Source of the DNA: Xenia sp. Carnegie-2017
Lineage: Eukaryota > Cnidaria > Anthozoa > Malacalcyonacea > Xeniidae
DNA: 64,000 nucleotides
Assembly (NCBI RefSeq): GCF_021976095.1
Contig: NW_025813526.1
Coordinates: 18,445,346 to 18,509,345 of the forward strand
Reading direction: 5' to 3'
The notes under the pieces were generated by a model. It was not told the DNA's origin and did not search any database. It was given only the letters and a program-made list of their open reading frames with translations. The position numbers were made by a program, and so were the translations under genes. The number at the start of each line of letters is the position of its first letter. Within the stretch, counting starts at the first letter, position 1. This document shows, piece after piece, positions 9,721 to 22,395 of the stretch.

Positions 9721-10258
9721 TGAATTTGTAATAAATTCAAAATATTGCTTTTCTAATAACAATTTCTTCTTACTTTCTCAAATATTGAGTTAACGCGAGT
9801 CCTTTCTTCGGAGTATTATAATATCCAATCTTAAAACGTAATTAACCTTCATCACAGCCCATTTTATCTATTGCTTACACTGTATTACTTTCGGTTTTAA
9901 CTGCATTCAGCAGTAGGAGAAACGATGGAAAGGAAGAGGTAAATATTTAGAAAAAGGTTTTTCAATATAGACTGCGTTTCTTAGTTTATAATTATAAGAA
10001 GATAGAACCAAATTATTATTATATTATCCAGTTTAAATTTTGCAATGTTGTGGGTCTTGATAAATTTCTATATGCAATCTCTAGGATGTCACACACTATT
10101 AGTGTTTTATGTCGGTTGCTTTTTCCAACTTGACTTTCTCATTTTGTTAGGGAATTTTGAAAAATATCTAAAAATCTGTGGGGTTTGAGTCTTAACTCAG
10201 CAACGAGCTAGGGATTTCAAAGCAACGTAAAACATGAACGATATCTTAGCACGTGAAT
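9721..10258. other. no gene seen
   Basis: AT-rich sequence with no recognisable coding region. The start still resembles the PLE-D outer tail (compare 23,600-23,640 on the other strand). Confidence 0.5.
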
Positions 10259-10376
10259 GATATCCCCTGAAGAGTGAAAAATCATGAAAAGGCTTGTAGG
10301 GATAGAATTGTAGTTTTGTCTTTTTTTCTTCTTTCTAATCATGTTTACGCTTTTCTCTAATGTATCGAATACTGTT
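10259..10376 (+). mobile_element. Penelope-like family A tail fragment
   Basis: The block 'cccctgaagagtgaaaaatc ... ggcttgtagggatagaattg' is a diverged match to the tail at 18,740-18,800 (and inverted at 16,900-16,945). Only the tail is present. Confidence 0.7.
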
Positions 10377-11039
10377 ATTATGAAAAATCAAAAAATGAAA
10401 TTGCATATACATCTATATTCACCAGAAATTCCTGTAAGTGTGACTTAATACAGTGTGACTGTTAGTAGAACTGTAAATGAATAAGGGGACTTGTGTATTC
10501 ACACGTGTTAGACTAATTTCTTTTAAAACTAAATTTTTTTGAAAAAATAAGTTGCACACAACTGGATATATGGGAAAACACCCACTAAATTGGCGTTCAA
10601 TAATGTGGCTCTAACAACTAGTCTATAATAGAAAGATCGATATGAATGAAATGAAGTCTGAACACGATAAGTATAGCAGAATGTTTAATTTATAGTTTTA
10701 AATAAGGAAGAGCTGTTGGAGAGCATTAAATTCATAACGCTATAGCGATGTCTAGTTTTCAAAGACTAGGCCATTTCTAGTATAAGCTAATTGAAGTTCT
10801 ACTGCTCTTACCATTCCATTACATAATCTTTAAAAATTATCACTTATTATTTTGTTCAATACGTATAACTTATTGCTTTCAATCTTAATTCAAGAGGAAA
10901 TTAAAACAACAGCATACAGTTTTCCTGTTCAGTCTTTACAAAATCAGTCTATGCTAATACCAATCTAAAATAATAACTTCCCAGGTTTACCATACATTAG
11001 TAATGACAAGGCAAATGTCAAATTGGAAGATTTAGAACG
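10377..11039. other. no gene seen
   Basis: AT-rich sequence without recognisable coding potential or repeats. Confidence 0.4.
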
Positions 11040-12800
11040 CAAATTTGGTCTTAAGAGGTAAAATCAGGAGAAAAAATGAGCTCGTCGACCTTTTGGTAGG
11101 AACATACCTAAGCTGCATACTGGTCAATGAAGGAAATTGACAAGCTCATGGAATGGAATGGAATGGAACCAATGGAATGGGTTGTTTTTGGAGTGGATAA
11201 AAGAGAAAGAACGGAAGTCATCCAAGGCTATAATATCAAGATTACATTGCTTATTGACATAAAAGACCTTTGGACGAATGAAGCAATGGGTGTAGAAAAA
11301 AATGAGGTTTATGTAAAGCAGACAGAACGAGCTCTTTAGATGAGTGCAAAGCAAAGATCATAAAAGACCCGTGTCGAAAAATGGGTAAACAGTGGCTTAT
11401 TCCTAATCCTATGATTAAAGATACCTCTGAACTACCAGACAACAAGAAACAAGCAAAGATTAAGCTGAGGCTACTGAGCGCCGTCTAGCAAAATATCAGG
11501 TCAAGCAATAGCCTATAATCGACAAATGCAAGAAATGAAGGAAACGAATTTTTCGCAGAAGTTGACTAAATGAAGAGTTTCAATCACACAAAGGACCTCT
11601 GCATTACCTTTCACACCATGAAGTCGTAAAACTAGAGAAGAATTCTACGCTAATTAAAATCGTATTCAACTTATCTTCAACATATCAAGGGCATAGGCTA
11701 CTTGATTCCTGAATGAAAGGCCAGGATCTTCTAAATAATCTATTTGGAGTAAAACAATCGAAGTGCATTGCCAGCACTTCAAAAAAAATGCCAAAGAAGC
11801 TGGAAAATATCACCCTTAAGCATCGAAAGGTATCACAAGCAATACATAAAAGGATGACATTTGTGAGTCAGTGCTTTCTATTGACTAAGCCCTAACATTA
11901 ATAAGAGAGGTGGATAAAGTACTGGAAGTTTGTGTATTTCACGTTAAAGGACGGTTGTCGATAAAGGCATTAAATGCAGAAAATACTGCCCTCGACGAGA
12001 TCAACAAGTCTGAAACAAAATTTCTGGAGGTCCTGTTGAAGAAAAGATGTTTGGATCTATATTGAATCCCCATAATAATACGCTAAGCTTTAAAGAAGAT
12101 AAAACGAATCAAATAAGCCGTCTTGAGCAAAATTGCTTGAATATTTGATCCAGGCGGTATTGCTGAAAGATTTCTCATTTCAGCAAAAATAGGTATGCAG
12201 AAGCTTTGGGATGAAAGGTATTAATTGGTACAAAGATCTAGCCATGGAGCATCGAGAGTTTTGGAATTCGTTCTTCCATGAAAACGGTACTAAACAACGT
12301 TGCTTTCAATCGTTCCCTCACACCTATAGATGTCTGTCGGAGAGCTAATGCTCTGCATTTTTGCTGACATTTGAAACAAAGCTTTTGGAACGTGTCCATA
12401 TGCCAAATGGGTAACGAAGAAGAACTTATTTCTCAGCAGATTTATAGCTGCAAAATGCAGAGTTGCACCAATGAAATAGATGTCAATACCAAGATTATAA
12501 TTGCATGCACCAATGTTGGCCACGCGTTTCTTTCAGTCTATATCAGAAGAAACCAGATCACAGCTCAAGAAAACAGTCTTCTTTTCCGGTAGTCAGATCG
12601 TCATCTCTTGGATCAGAAGTTATAGTTGAGAGTTCATACCTTTGTATCAGTGCAGATTGCTGAAATCCAAACAAAATCAAATCCCACCCAATTGAGGCAT
12701 GTTTTGCTGGTTTGCAGAAAGTCGCTGATGATGTTTTAAGAGGTATATCCCCCGAATAAATTGTTTGTTGTTGGAAACATGGCCTTATTTCCTTAATCTA
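11040..12800 (+). mobile_element. BEL/Pao LTR retrotransposon relic (pol)
   Basis: Plus-strand fragments, in family order, resemble the BEL/Pao polymerase region. A protease-like ELVDLLVGT lies near 11,080. RT-like segments lie at 11,760-11,990 (SKCIAS..., then VCVFHVKG). The RT/peptidase-A17 junction is near 12,120-12,210 (VLSKIA.IFDPGGI then LISAKIGMQKLW), and the A17 end is near 12,600-12,760 (FVSVQIAEIQTKSNPTQLRHV-like, then ADDV.RGISPE). It is old and heavily broken, with many interruptions, and no LTRs were recognised. PLE-D sequence follows from about 12,830. Confidence 0.7.
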
Positions 12801-12829
12801 TCTAAAGTAGATATAACTCTTCTCAACTA

Positions 12830-13240
12830 CACGAAAGAACATCCAAGAGACGTCTACAGCAACAAGTTTTGGCAAAATATGGAGGGGGAATATGTTATAA
12901 ATTACAAGTTCATTTCTTTAAAGGGGATCAACTCTTTCATATCATTTGTCTTATCTAAATTTTTCTCGATTGTTTAAGAAGATCATGGCGAAGCATGCAA
13001 AATAGATTTAATATTTATTTACAAAGAAGTAAAAAAGTCAATTAACAAACACATGTTTCCTTTTAGTTGAGTAAATGTCAAAAGAGATTTAATAATTACA
13101 TGTGAACAAGATAAATTTATGTTTTCTATCAATCTTAAAATTGATTTTGATATTAGAAAACACACATTTAGCCTTGATTTTTTGCACATTTCTTGATTAC
13201 AGATAGCAAAAATGAAAATGAAGAAATGATTCAACAGTTA
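12830..13240 (+). mobile_element. Penelope-like family D tail fragment
   Basis: It shares 'gtctacagcaacaagttttg' and the following tail with 6,385-6,720, 7,640-7,980 and 8,905-9,240. Diverged and truncated. Confidence 0.75.
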
Positions 13241-13639
13241 AATTTTATGTCAAGCTGCAATGCGGTATTTTTTACAAAAATGTCTTGACACTTTGAAAAG
13301 ATGTTATAGTTTACCGTGAAATACTTACTCAAAATCCATACAGCGAGATGAAAAAATCTCTTCAGAATGGCATTTGGAGAGAATTGCCTATCACGTAGTT
13401 GAAATACTGTGATGAATGTGCATTTAAATTTAACAAAAGTTCTGAGAGTAACCCTTTTGAAAACTGTTTTAATAAAACGTTGAAAAAAGAAAATAAGTGC
13501 GGAATAAAAAGCTTCTGCTGTCAATTCTGAACCATCACGTTTTAGAAGGAAACTGATTACATTAGATCACTTTTTATCGCGCCTCAAAAGTTGCAGCAAC
13601 AAATACTTTTTTGACAACCAAAAAAAGATTAAAATATTT
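13241..13639. other. no gene seen
   Basis: AT-rich sequence between two PLE-D fragments. A 97-codon minus-strand open frame covers much of it but has no similarity that I recognise. Confidence 0.35.
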
Positions 13640-14250
13640 ATGTCGCGGAATGGATATACTATTTCTCTCAGACAGTCAATTATCAACAAACTCAAACACA
13701 AATACAATGTCACTAGTTCATCAAATGATTTCTCTCAATGTCCAACCATCGATCAAAGCAAACACAAATTTTGTATAACATATCAAAGCTCACAAGGCAC
13801 AAAAATTATTTATAACTGCCTTAAAAATGTGTGCATTACAGTTTTAATCATCGTTAACTTAATGGTGGCTTAGGAATATACTCGTTGGATGACGGCTAAA
13901 CGTTTTTATTTTAAACCGCCAAAGTATATTCAGTCCCAGCAGTACCCAAAGTTATATTAATAACCACAAACTTTAATAATCGTGATTTATGTTGTTGACT
14001 TGCTGTATTGCTATGCTATAATTTTATTAGTTCTTTAATTCATTGTCCTAAGACTTGTCGCTTTGTTATGCCAGGTCATTTTCCTACCAAAATGACGGCG
14101 CCATGAAAGAGACCCTTTTGGGAGGGATGAGGGGCCGATTACATAAACAAACGGCAGCCTGTAATAAAATTCAACATGGTTGGCAGAGATGAAAATTCAC
14201 CCCTGTCGTTGTATTATTTCCTTGGAATAGACTTTTGCGATTACATGGAA
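13640..14250 (+). mobile_element. Penelope-like family D, GIY-YIG-proximal part and outer tail
   Basis: 13,680-13,830 matches the 7,021/8,281/9,443 landmark and the segment after it. 13,870-14,200 matches the reverse complement of 25,010-25,300 (shared 'cacaaact.taataatc' and 'gagg.ggccg.a.tacataaa' blocks). It is the most distal portion of the family seen in direct orientation. Broken. Confidence 0.65.
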
Positions 14251-14379
14251 GGAAAAATCGACCTAATCATTGCATATTCTTCCTTGGATCTTTGGTTTCG
14301 TTATATACGTTTAATATCGTTAAATAATTTAATGAAAATCGTGGTTTGATGTTTAATTTACGATTTAATTTATCATTTA

Positions 14380-15575
14380 ATTTATCATTTATCCTTGCAA
14401 ATTGACTTTTACGATTACTTGGAACAAAAAACATACCAAATTATGGTACCTAATCATAAATCCCAGCACAAAGAAAACTCCAAGTCTACGAAGCAAGAGA
14501 ACAAAATAAGAATAATAAAGCGTACAAATGTTAAACAAGACCATTCACTGTTCATAAAAAGAGAGAATAAAATTAGAGATACTTCTACAGAGATATTGCT
14601 TTCCCATTTAAGAAGGAAACGTTTGCATTGCGATTTTCATGACCGTAAAGCTAATGATTGAATAAATAGATTCAAGACACATTCTCACAAAAAGCGACAC
14701 GAGCGCAAATCAAACAAACAAAACATACTAGAGTACATAGTACCGACGAAACAAGTCTTATAAAGTCTTTTCATTTACCCAATTCTAAATAGATAGAATG
14801 CTACATAAATCACAGCACGAAAATAACTGAAAGTCTACGAAGCAAGACAACGAAATAAGACTGATGAAGCGAAATAGCAATACAAAATGAGAAGCCGTTC
14901 CAGAGATATTAACAATCAAAGCTGAGACAGATATAAGAGATATGTTATCCCAAGAAGAAAACTAAATGCCGACGACTAAGCGTTCGCATTGCGATTTTAC
15001 TGACCATAAAGCTAACGATTGAATATAAAGATTCAAGGCACATTCCCACTAAATACAAGTGAATTAAATCCCAGCACAAGGATAACTGAAAGTCTACGAA
15101 ACAAGACAACAAAATAAGAATAATGAAGCGAAATAGCAATACAACATGAGAAGCCGTTCTAGAGATATTAACAATCAAAGCTGAGACAGATATCAGACAT
15201 ATGTTATCCCAAGAAGAAAACTAAATGCCAAAGGAACAAGCTATATAAAGAAAATAGTGCTCTGCGAGGAGAAATAGAACAGCTAAGTAGGAACTAAAGT
15301 ACACAAGGAGAACCTTCGAGAAATGGAACGAATATTGAATAATCGCAGTTTTATATACAATAATGATTTTAATTATTCAAGATAAGTCAAAGTAAATCAT
15401 CAAATAATGCATAACGAAAGATTAAAGTACAATGGAACATGAACAATTGCTTTTGTATATTGGAGCTTGATTTACAACTTGAAGCCAGAAAGTAATCGTC
15501 GACTACCTTTATGTATAAAGTCTCAATTCAGGCTTAACTCCCAAAGGATAACGTGGTCGTCTTAATTATCAGGGT
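14380..15575 (+). repeat. unclassified interspersed repeat S, copy 1
   Basis: This segment is the reverse complement of 58,776-60,130 over its whole length, with clear but diverged identity (compare 15,455-15,570 with 58,780-58,920). Internally, a block beginning aaatc(a/c)cagcac recurs at 14,458, 14,807 and 15,066. On the plus strand the readable bits are lysine/arginine-rich and repetitive (KQENKIRIIKRTN), and 15,247-15,297 reads KENSALRGEIEQLSRN, which looks like a short coiled coil. No transposase or polymerase is recognisable and no terminal repeats were identified. The family is unknown to me. Confidence 0.7.
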
Positions 15576-15587
15576 CCGGTTGTATAA

Positions 15588-15780
15588 AACTCTTAACTAA
15601 TTTTTAACTACAGTTTTTGCTGTTAAAAAGTAGTTAAATTCAACCACGTGGTTAAGTCGGTTGTAGAAAAGTAATTAGCGCAAACTGCATTTAAATGGTA
15701 GGTAAAGTTAACGATCATATGCAGCATAGTTAACGTTTGAAAACACAGTTAAATTTGGCGGCTTAGCTTTGAACATGGGA
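15588..15780. mobile_element. possible MITE end
   Basis: The start 'ggtccggttgtataaaac' followed by repeated ttaact/agttaa words has the look of a MITE terminus. No matching opposite terminus or target duplication was found, so this is tentative. Confidence 0.3.
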
Positions 15781-16079
15781 ACGTGCATGAACATGCCCTG
15801 TGTTCTTCACATGTATCTCATCTATGTATGTCTTTCGCTAGATTGGATACTAATTTTTCCAATGATGCATTCATAAACTGTAAAGAGTCAATAAAATCGA
15901 AATTATCAATGGAGGAAGAGATGTTCTTCTCGGTGTTATTCGGAATGCCATTGAACCTTCTGTCTTTTAGTTCGTCAACACCTTGCTGGGATCCTTACGT
16001 ATCCTTACGTATCCTTACGCTGGGATTTATTTATCATTATATCCATATACAATTGGGAATATAAAAAGGCTTTATAAGG

Positions 16080-16330
16080 CTAGTATCGTCGGTACTATGT
16101 ATTATTGCAAGTTTTGTTGGGGTGCTTGCGTTCTGTTGTTTTGTTTTGTAGGCTAATTTGGGTTTCGTTATTGTTGGTCATTTTGGCTATGTATGTTCTT
16201 ATATTCAGAGCGGTATATATCCATCCGTGACATTTCTATAAGACTACTGCTTCATTTGTGGGTTACTGGGACAAACTCTGATTTCCAATCTGATGTTCAG
16301 TTTGCAAATTATTTTCAAACCTTGTTTGCC
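16080..16330 (-). repeat. unclassified repeat S, fragment
   Basis: Matches 59,880-60,120 in the same direction ('cgtcggtactatgta' and 'gttctgttgttttgttttgt' are shared), and thus the start of copy 1 in inverted orientation. A 10-base word, atccttacgt, is triplicated just upstream (15,990-16,020). Confidence 0.75.
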
Positions 16331-16429
16331 TGTATTTTACAGCATTTTCGGGCAAGACAGTACAATGTTAGTGTGTATGTTTACACTTCACTGGACAGAA
16401 ACTATACACTCCTATATATATATATAGGA

Positions 16430-16725
16430 GAGTAAATCCCCATCATCTATTCACAACTAAAGACAAAACCAAAACAACAAACTAATAACACAACGACTAA
16501 AATAAAACACTCGAATTTCATTAACGTAATCGATACACCCGAAACCATGACAACGCATCTTATACCATCCAATAATATCAACTCAACTACTAAACAACCA
16601 ATCAGACGCTCCAAACGCCTAGAAAATCTTTGTAAATAATATATTGTCACATTCTGACGAAGGCTCGAAGCACCGAGTTGAAAGCTTAATAAAATTTAAA
16701 ACAAATCCAGAGAATCCTTATACAT
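16430..16725 (+). mobile_element. Penelope-like family C 3' end
   Basis: Reads as a basic C-terminal tail (PIRRSKRLENL then K and a stop) followed by the family tail 'cattctgacgaaggctcgaa'. The same tail occurs inverted at 22,820-22,855. Only the 3' end is present. Confidence 0.65.
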
Positions 16726-16727
16726 TA

Positions 16728-16840
16728 TCATATATATATATATATATATATATAAAGTGTATATATATATATATATATATACACTTTATATATATGTATA
16801 TATATATAAAGTGTATAAAGTGTATAAAGTGTATAAAGTG

Positions 16841-16866
<26 letters not shown>
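16728..16866. repeat. (TA)n microsatellite with AAAGTG interruptions
   Basis: Pure TA runs are interrupted by repeated 'taaagtg' units, giving several self-complementary stretches. It lies exactly between the PLE-C tail and the PLE-A tail. Confidence 0.95.
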
Positions 16867-16867
<1 letters not shown>

Positions 16868-16871
<4 letters not shown>

Positions 16872-17690
16872 AGTGGTGTTGAGAAAAATACACAAAAACT
16901 ACAATTTCATCCCGACAAGCCTGTTTCGTGATTGCTCACTCTTCAGGGGATTTAATGAATAAAATACTTAAATGCTTAAAATATATATACAAGATGATGA
17001 CGGAAGTTAGTGTATTAATCAAGGTGTATAATTTCAAGTTAGATGACGGAAGTTAGAGTATTAATTACGGTGTATGGTTACAAATTACATAGGAGTGTTT
17101 TGGATCTATGGCGACAAGAGGAAACAAGTTTGTTGCGTTTATTGAGGGATGATTTGGATGGTTGGTAGAGGATGAAGAATTTTTCTTTGAGGCAAAGGTT
17201 GCATCTTTTACTGGTGCTGTTGTATGGTTTGCTGTGTGTGATGATGCTCCATGAGATGTCGTGGTCGATATTGCTGTCTTTAAGGGTCCAAATGTGCTTA
17301 CTGAGCTCGGTCGAGTTTCGTAGTTTTGTGGCGGAAAGAGGCAGTGTGATTTCTATGTCTAGTCTTAAATTCGCTTGTAAGTCCAATGTACGTCTCAGTT
17401 GTGTTATTGTCTTTGCGTTTTACAGTAGCTTGGTAAACAACGGATGACTGCAGGCAATTTCCGTTAAGTGGGCAGTTTTGTTTTTGTCGGCAGTTGCATG
17501 TTTTTGTAAGTGTCTTTTTGTTCGCGGTGTTGTCGTTAGTTTTGTCTGATGTTCTCAATATATGTTTGTTATGGTTGTTGATTATTTGTTCGATATTGTT
17601 CATGCAGCTGTAGCTGAGTTTGATGGTGTTATGGTTGTTGATTATTTGTTCGATATTGTTCATGCAGCTGTAGCTGAGTTTGATGGTGTT
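16868..17690 (-). mobile_element. Penelope-like family A, inverted left copy
   Basis: On the minus strand the C-terminal part of a PLE protein is readable: [20 protein letters not shown], a cysteine block [16 protein letters not shown], then a GIY-YIG core (TYIGLTSEFKTRHRNH), followed by the family tail near 16,900-16,945. A 60-base tandem duplication (17,581-17,640 and 17,641-17,700) repeats the first peptide. It forms a head-to-head inverted pair with the copy to its right. Broken; recent enough that the arms remain very similar. Confidence 0.85.
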
Positions 17691-17704
17691 CAATCTTAAC
17701 AATT

Positions 17705-18884
17705 TTTCATATCGCCCTTACACAAAACCCAACTCTCCAATACGTCCACAGCGAAAGCAACCATCCACCAACCATAACGAAGAACATACCCGACGCCATC
17801 AACAAACGTCTATCTTCACTATCATCCGACAAAGCATCATTTGACCAAATAACTGCACCGTACCAAAAAGCACTCGACGAAAACGGATACCAATACACAT
17901 TGACTCAGACGCTACTACCAAACGGAAAAACAGACTTCGACAAAATATACTTTGGTACAACCCTCCATTCAGCAAAAACGTCTACACGAACATTGGCCAC
18001 AAATTCCTTTCATTAATCGACAAACACTTCCCCATGGACCATAAACTCAGGAAAATATTCAACCGTAACACCATCAAACTCAGCTACAGCTGCATGAACA
18101 ATATCGAACAAATAATCAACAACCATAACAAACATATATTGAGAACATCAGACAAAACTAACGACAACACCGCGAACAAAAAGACACTTACAAAAACATG
18201 CAACTGCCGACAAAAACAAAACTGCCCACTTAACGGAAATTGCCTGCAGTCATCCGTTGTTTACCGCTACCAAACGCAAAGACAATAACACAACTGAGAC
18301 GTACATTGGACTTACAGAAAACGAATTTAAGACTAGACATAGAAATCACACTGCCTCTTTCCGCCACAAAACTACGAAACTCGACCGAGCTCAGTAAGCA
18401 CATTTGGACCCTTAAAGACAGCAATATCGACCACGACATCTCATACATCATCACACACAGCAAACCATACAACAGCACCAGTAAAAGAAGCAACCTTTGC
18501 CTCAAAGAAAAATTCTTCATCCTCTACCAACCATCCAAATCATCCCTCAATAAACGCAACGAACTTGTTTCTCTTGTCGCCATAGATCCAAAACACTTAT
18601 GTAATTTGTAACCATACACCGTAATTAATACTCTAACTTCCGTCATCTAACTTGAAATTATACACCTTGATTAATACACTAACTTCCGTCATCATCTTGT
18701 ATATATATTTTAAGCATTTTAAGTATTTTATTCATTAAATCCCTGAAGAGTGAGCAATCACGAAACAGGCTTGTCGGGATGAAATTGTAGTTTTGTGTAT
18801 TTTCTCAACACCACTACACATATTCACGCTCTGCTCTTGGGCATCGAGCACTGTTTTATACGGAAAATCATAAATTATAAACTT
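17705..18884 (+). mobile_element. Penelope-like family A, inverted right copy
   Basis: Plus-strand counterpart of the left copy, extending further 5'. 17,720-18,060 reads as the region after the RT palm ([34 protein letters not shown], then [14 protein letters not shown]-like). Next come the cysteine block (18,180-18,250), the GIY-YIG part (18,296-18,480) and the tail with 'gagcaatcacgaaacaggct' at about 18,750. Broken, with a few interruptions. Confidence 0.85.
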
Positions 18885-18909
18885 CCTATATATATATATA
18901 TATATATAA
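18885..18909. repeat. (TA)n microsatellite
   Basis: A short TA run between the end of the PLE-A copy and the start of the inverted PLE-B copy. Confidence 0.9.
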
Positions 18910-19420
18910 TGAACTGTAATAAATGGAAGGTGTCACTGCGTTTCTCAGAGTTTCATCGTTGTAGCGATTCAGGCAACTGACAGATAATATTATTTGCTGA
19001 CTATATATATCGATTGAAGCAGTTGTTACGACGGCACGCAACATATCGGAACGTTTATTTAAAATGTCGTTCTTCAGGATAGTAGTCTTCAAGATGGTTC
19101 TGGTTTTGTTGGAGGTGGAAGTCGTTGATTTGTTCATTTACAAGCCGTTTCAGCTGTTCATGCAGTTTGAAAAGCTCACCGTTGCAGTAGTTTAATGCCG
19201 TGGATTTAATGTGGTTCGATATCGCAGCCCAGCGTAGTGGTCATATGTGTTTTCGTTGTTGTCAGTCGTTATCACGTCGGTTTCACGATTTATACTGGCT
19301 TAAAACAGGCATAATGGCCAGCAAGTCATTAGCTATGCCACTCATTAAGTCTTTTAAATAGTTCTGTTGTGTTGGTTACGAAAGCTTTTCACGCAGCTGC
19401 TGCATTGTGTCGGTGAACAT
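18905..19420 (-). mobile_element. Penelope-like family B, inverted left copy
   Basis: The reverse complement of 18,905-19,140 matches the 3' end at 19,810-20,060 (shared 'aaataaacgttccgatat' and 'attatctgtcagttgcctga'). Together with the next feature it forms a second head-to-head inverted pair. Strongly degraded. Confidence 0.7.
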
Positions 19421-19439
19421 ACCTGCCATTCAACCGCAT

Positions 19440-20060
19440 CACGCGCCACAGCTGCGGCTAAATAAAACCTCTTCAAACTGGGTAACACAACAAGACTATT
19501 TTAAAAAGACTTAACCTGTGACACAACCCAGAACAAGAACAACAACCCACCAAAGAAATGTAACTGCAGAAACATCTATGCCCGACAAATGGCAATTGCC
19601 TTAAACCCAAGTGATTACAGCCGACGTGACAACGACTGACAACAACGAAACAAAACTTACATAGGTGTTACTGCATGCGCTTTAAGACACGATTTCGAAA
19701 CCACATTAAATCAATTACGAACATTAAATACCGCAACGAGACAGAACTTTCTAAATACACGTGGACACTGGAAAGAAACAAACGTAACTACAACATTTAA
19801 TGGGACTTCATCAAACAACTCCACCTCCGAACAAAACCAAAGAACTGCTGTCTCTTTGCCTTGAAGAAAGGCTACCATCCTGAAAGGACGTAAAAAGAAC
19901 ATTTTAAATAAACGTTCCGATATATTTAGTGCATGCCGTCATGTAACTTAACACCTTTAGTCGATGTATATAGTCATAAAATATTATCTGTCAGTTGCCT
20001 GAAGATCGCCCTACGGTGTGAAACCCTGAGTAGCGACAGCAACAATTGTCCATTTTATTT
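19440..20060 (+). mobile_element. Penelope-like family B, right copy of inverted pair
   Basis: Plus-strand 3' part, highly similar to 21,780-22,380 and ending in the family-B tail 'gaaaccctgagtagcgacag'. Broken. Confidence 0.75.
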
Positions 20061-22395
20061 TAGTTCATTTTATCTTACGCCTTCTAATATATAGAATATT
20101 GAGCGCTCTTTTATCCAGGAATATTATCCATAATAATATATTCGCTCCTTCTGAAGTTGAGCGCTGTTATAAACCTGAAAACTCGAGGACAATTATGCAA
20201 CAGATTAACTTTAACTATTCGCTGAAAACATTGGCCTACCAGCAAAGACAGTTATCTCAGAAACCTCATCACCAAACCCACGAATTGTACAACGCATGAG
20301 ATGGAAAGCCCACTTTCTCTCCGCCACACTGACGACGCTATTCGCACACAAAGACCGCACACTTATGGTTTAAAGACAAAACGAAATCCACCACCAGTCC
20401 CATCCTTAAAACCTTTTGAAGACGACCTTTCCCAGTTAATCGAAAACATCGAGTTCCGCAACATCCACAACGATTTTCTAAAATCATTACACAAAGACAT
20501 GAGCAAAATCAACGCATCAAACAACGTCTTCATCTTCGCCGACAAAACAACAAACATCTATGAAATGGACGCCTCAAATTACAATAAACTACTAACAGAC
20601 AATGACAAAGACATACAAACACACGCAAAGAAGACACTGTAGCAAATAAATTCCGAACTAAAACTAATCGCTGACAACCTAAAAATCGCCGACCGAATAA
20701 ACTCCATGAACCATACCCAGCATTCATATCTTTAAAAGACCACAAACTAGACTTTGAAAACAACCCCAAATGCCGCCTCATCAACCCGCAAAAGCCACCT
20801 CGGAAAAGTCAGCAAATACATCCTAGACAACATCAACAACATAATACGAAACGAACTAAAACTAAACCAATGGCGCAACACAACAGATGCTATCACTTGG
20901 TTCAAATCCATCACCGAAAACAAAGAAAATCATTCATTCATTCGACATAGTTGGCTTTTACCCATCGATCACCGAACACCTACTGGACAAATGCCTAGCG
21001 TGGGCAAAACAATACACAACAATCACAGAAAAGAGCACACCATAATAAAACACGCAAGAAAATCACTTCTTTCCACCAAAACAAATCATGGTCCAAACGC
21101 AACGCTACCAACACGTTTGATGTAACCATGGGCAGCTATGATGGAGCGGAAGTTTGCGAGCTTGTAGGGCTATTCTTACTCGACCAACTACAGCAGCGGT
21201 ACGGAAGCAACGTCGGCTTATACCGTGCCGATGGCCTTGCAGTCATAAATACGAAATCTGGAAGACTCTGCGACAAAGAAAGAAAAACCCTCTCACACCT
21301 ATTTGACGAGCTTGGACTAAAATCACAGCGATGACAAACCATGAACGCACAAACTTCCTTGACGTAACATTTGACCTTAGCAACGACACCTACAAACCAT
21401 ATAGAAACCCAACGACGAGCCCCTCTACATTCACAGATCTTCCAACCACCCACCATCAGTATTACGCCAACTACCCACATCCATCAACAACCGAATTAAC
21501 ACACTCTCATCTGACAAAGACACCTTCGAAAATGCCGCACCAATTTACAACCAAGCTTTAAACAAAGCAACTTCACCAACCAACTCACCTTTAATCCATC
21601 AAACATCAATGTAAACACCACGTACAACAGAAAACGTAACGTCACTTGGTTTAACCCACCATACAGCAAAACGTAAAACTCACATCGCCCATGACTTCCT
21701 ACAACTTATCGACAAACATTTCCCACCAAATACTATACTCTCCAAGATATTCAACCGACACACAATACGCGTAAGCTACAGCTGCGGCGAAAACATGAAA
21801 ACTTTCATAACCAGACACAACAAGACTATTTTAAGCTTAACCCAGACACAACCAGAACAAGAACAACCCACCAAAGAAATGTAACTGCAGACAGAAACAT
21901 CTGCCCGACAATGGCAATTGCCTGAAACCCAACGTGATTTACAAAGCCGACGTGACAACGACTGACAACAACGAAACAAAACTTACATAGGTGTTACTGC
22001 ATGCGCTTTTAAGACACGATATCGAAACCACATTAAATCAATTACGAACATTAAATACCGCAACGAGACAGAACTTTCTAAATACACGTGGACACTGAAA
22101 GAAAACAAAAACTACAACATTAAATGGACTTCATCAAACAACTTCCACCTCGAACAAAACCAAAGAACCTGCCGTCTTTGCCTTGAAGAAAGGCTACTTA
22201 TCCTGAAAGGACGTAAAAGAACATTTTAAATAAACGTTCCGATGTATTTAGTGCATGCCGTCATGTAATTAACACCTTTTAGTCGATATATAGTCAGCAA
22301 TAAAATATTATCTGTCAGTTGCCTGAAGATCGCCCCTACGGCGTGAAACCCTGAGTAGCGACAGCAAACAATTGTCCATTTTATTTTAGTTCATT
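20061..22395 (+). mobile_element. Penelope-like family B, longest copy (RT plus GIY-YIG)
   Basis: The most complete PLE in the window. The N-terminal RT flank is at 20,340-20,640 (FEDDLSQLIENIEFRNIHND, then ADKTTNIYEMDASNY), and the finger/palm region at 20,700-21,340 (KDHKLDFEN, KSHLGKVSKYILDNIN, FDIVGFYPSIT, TMGSYDGAEVCELVGLFLL, GLYRADGLAVI, then NFLDVTFDLSNDTYKPYRNP). The thumb and connector (21,400-21,800) and a cysteine/GIY-YIG region with the tail (21,880-22,395) follow. These are the parts of a GIY-YIG-bearing Penelope-like element: reverse transcription primed at a nick made by its endonuclease. It is broken, with several interruptions. Family B tails also lie at both 20,000-20,140 and 22,320-22,395, so the copy is flanked by direct tail repeats. 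Confidence 0.85.

Noticed and set aside
14945-15178. Conserved 77-codon hydrophobic protein, also at 59,167-59,400
   Set aside because: It is the complement of the lysine-rich side of repeat S; hydrophobic antisense frames are expected there, and no start context or signal supports it.
16728-16866. Replication origin or cruciform regulatory site in the (TA)n tract
   Set aside because: An ordinary microsatellite between transposon tails; nothing beyond base composition supports a role.
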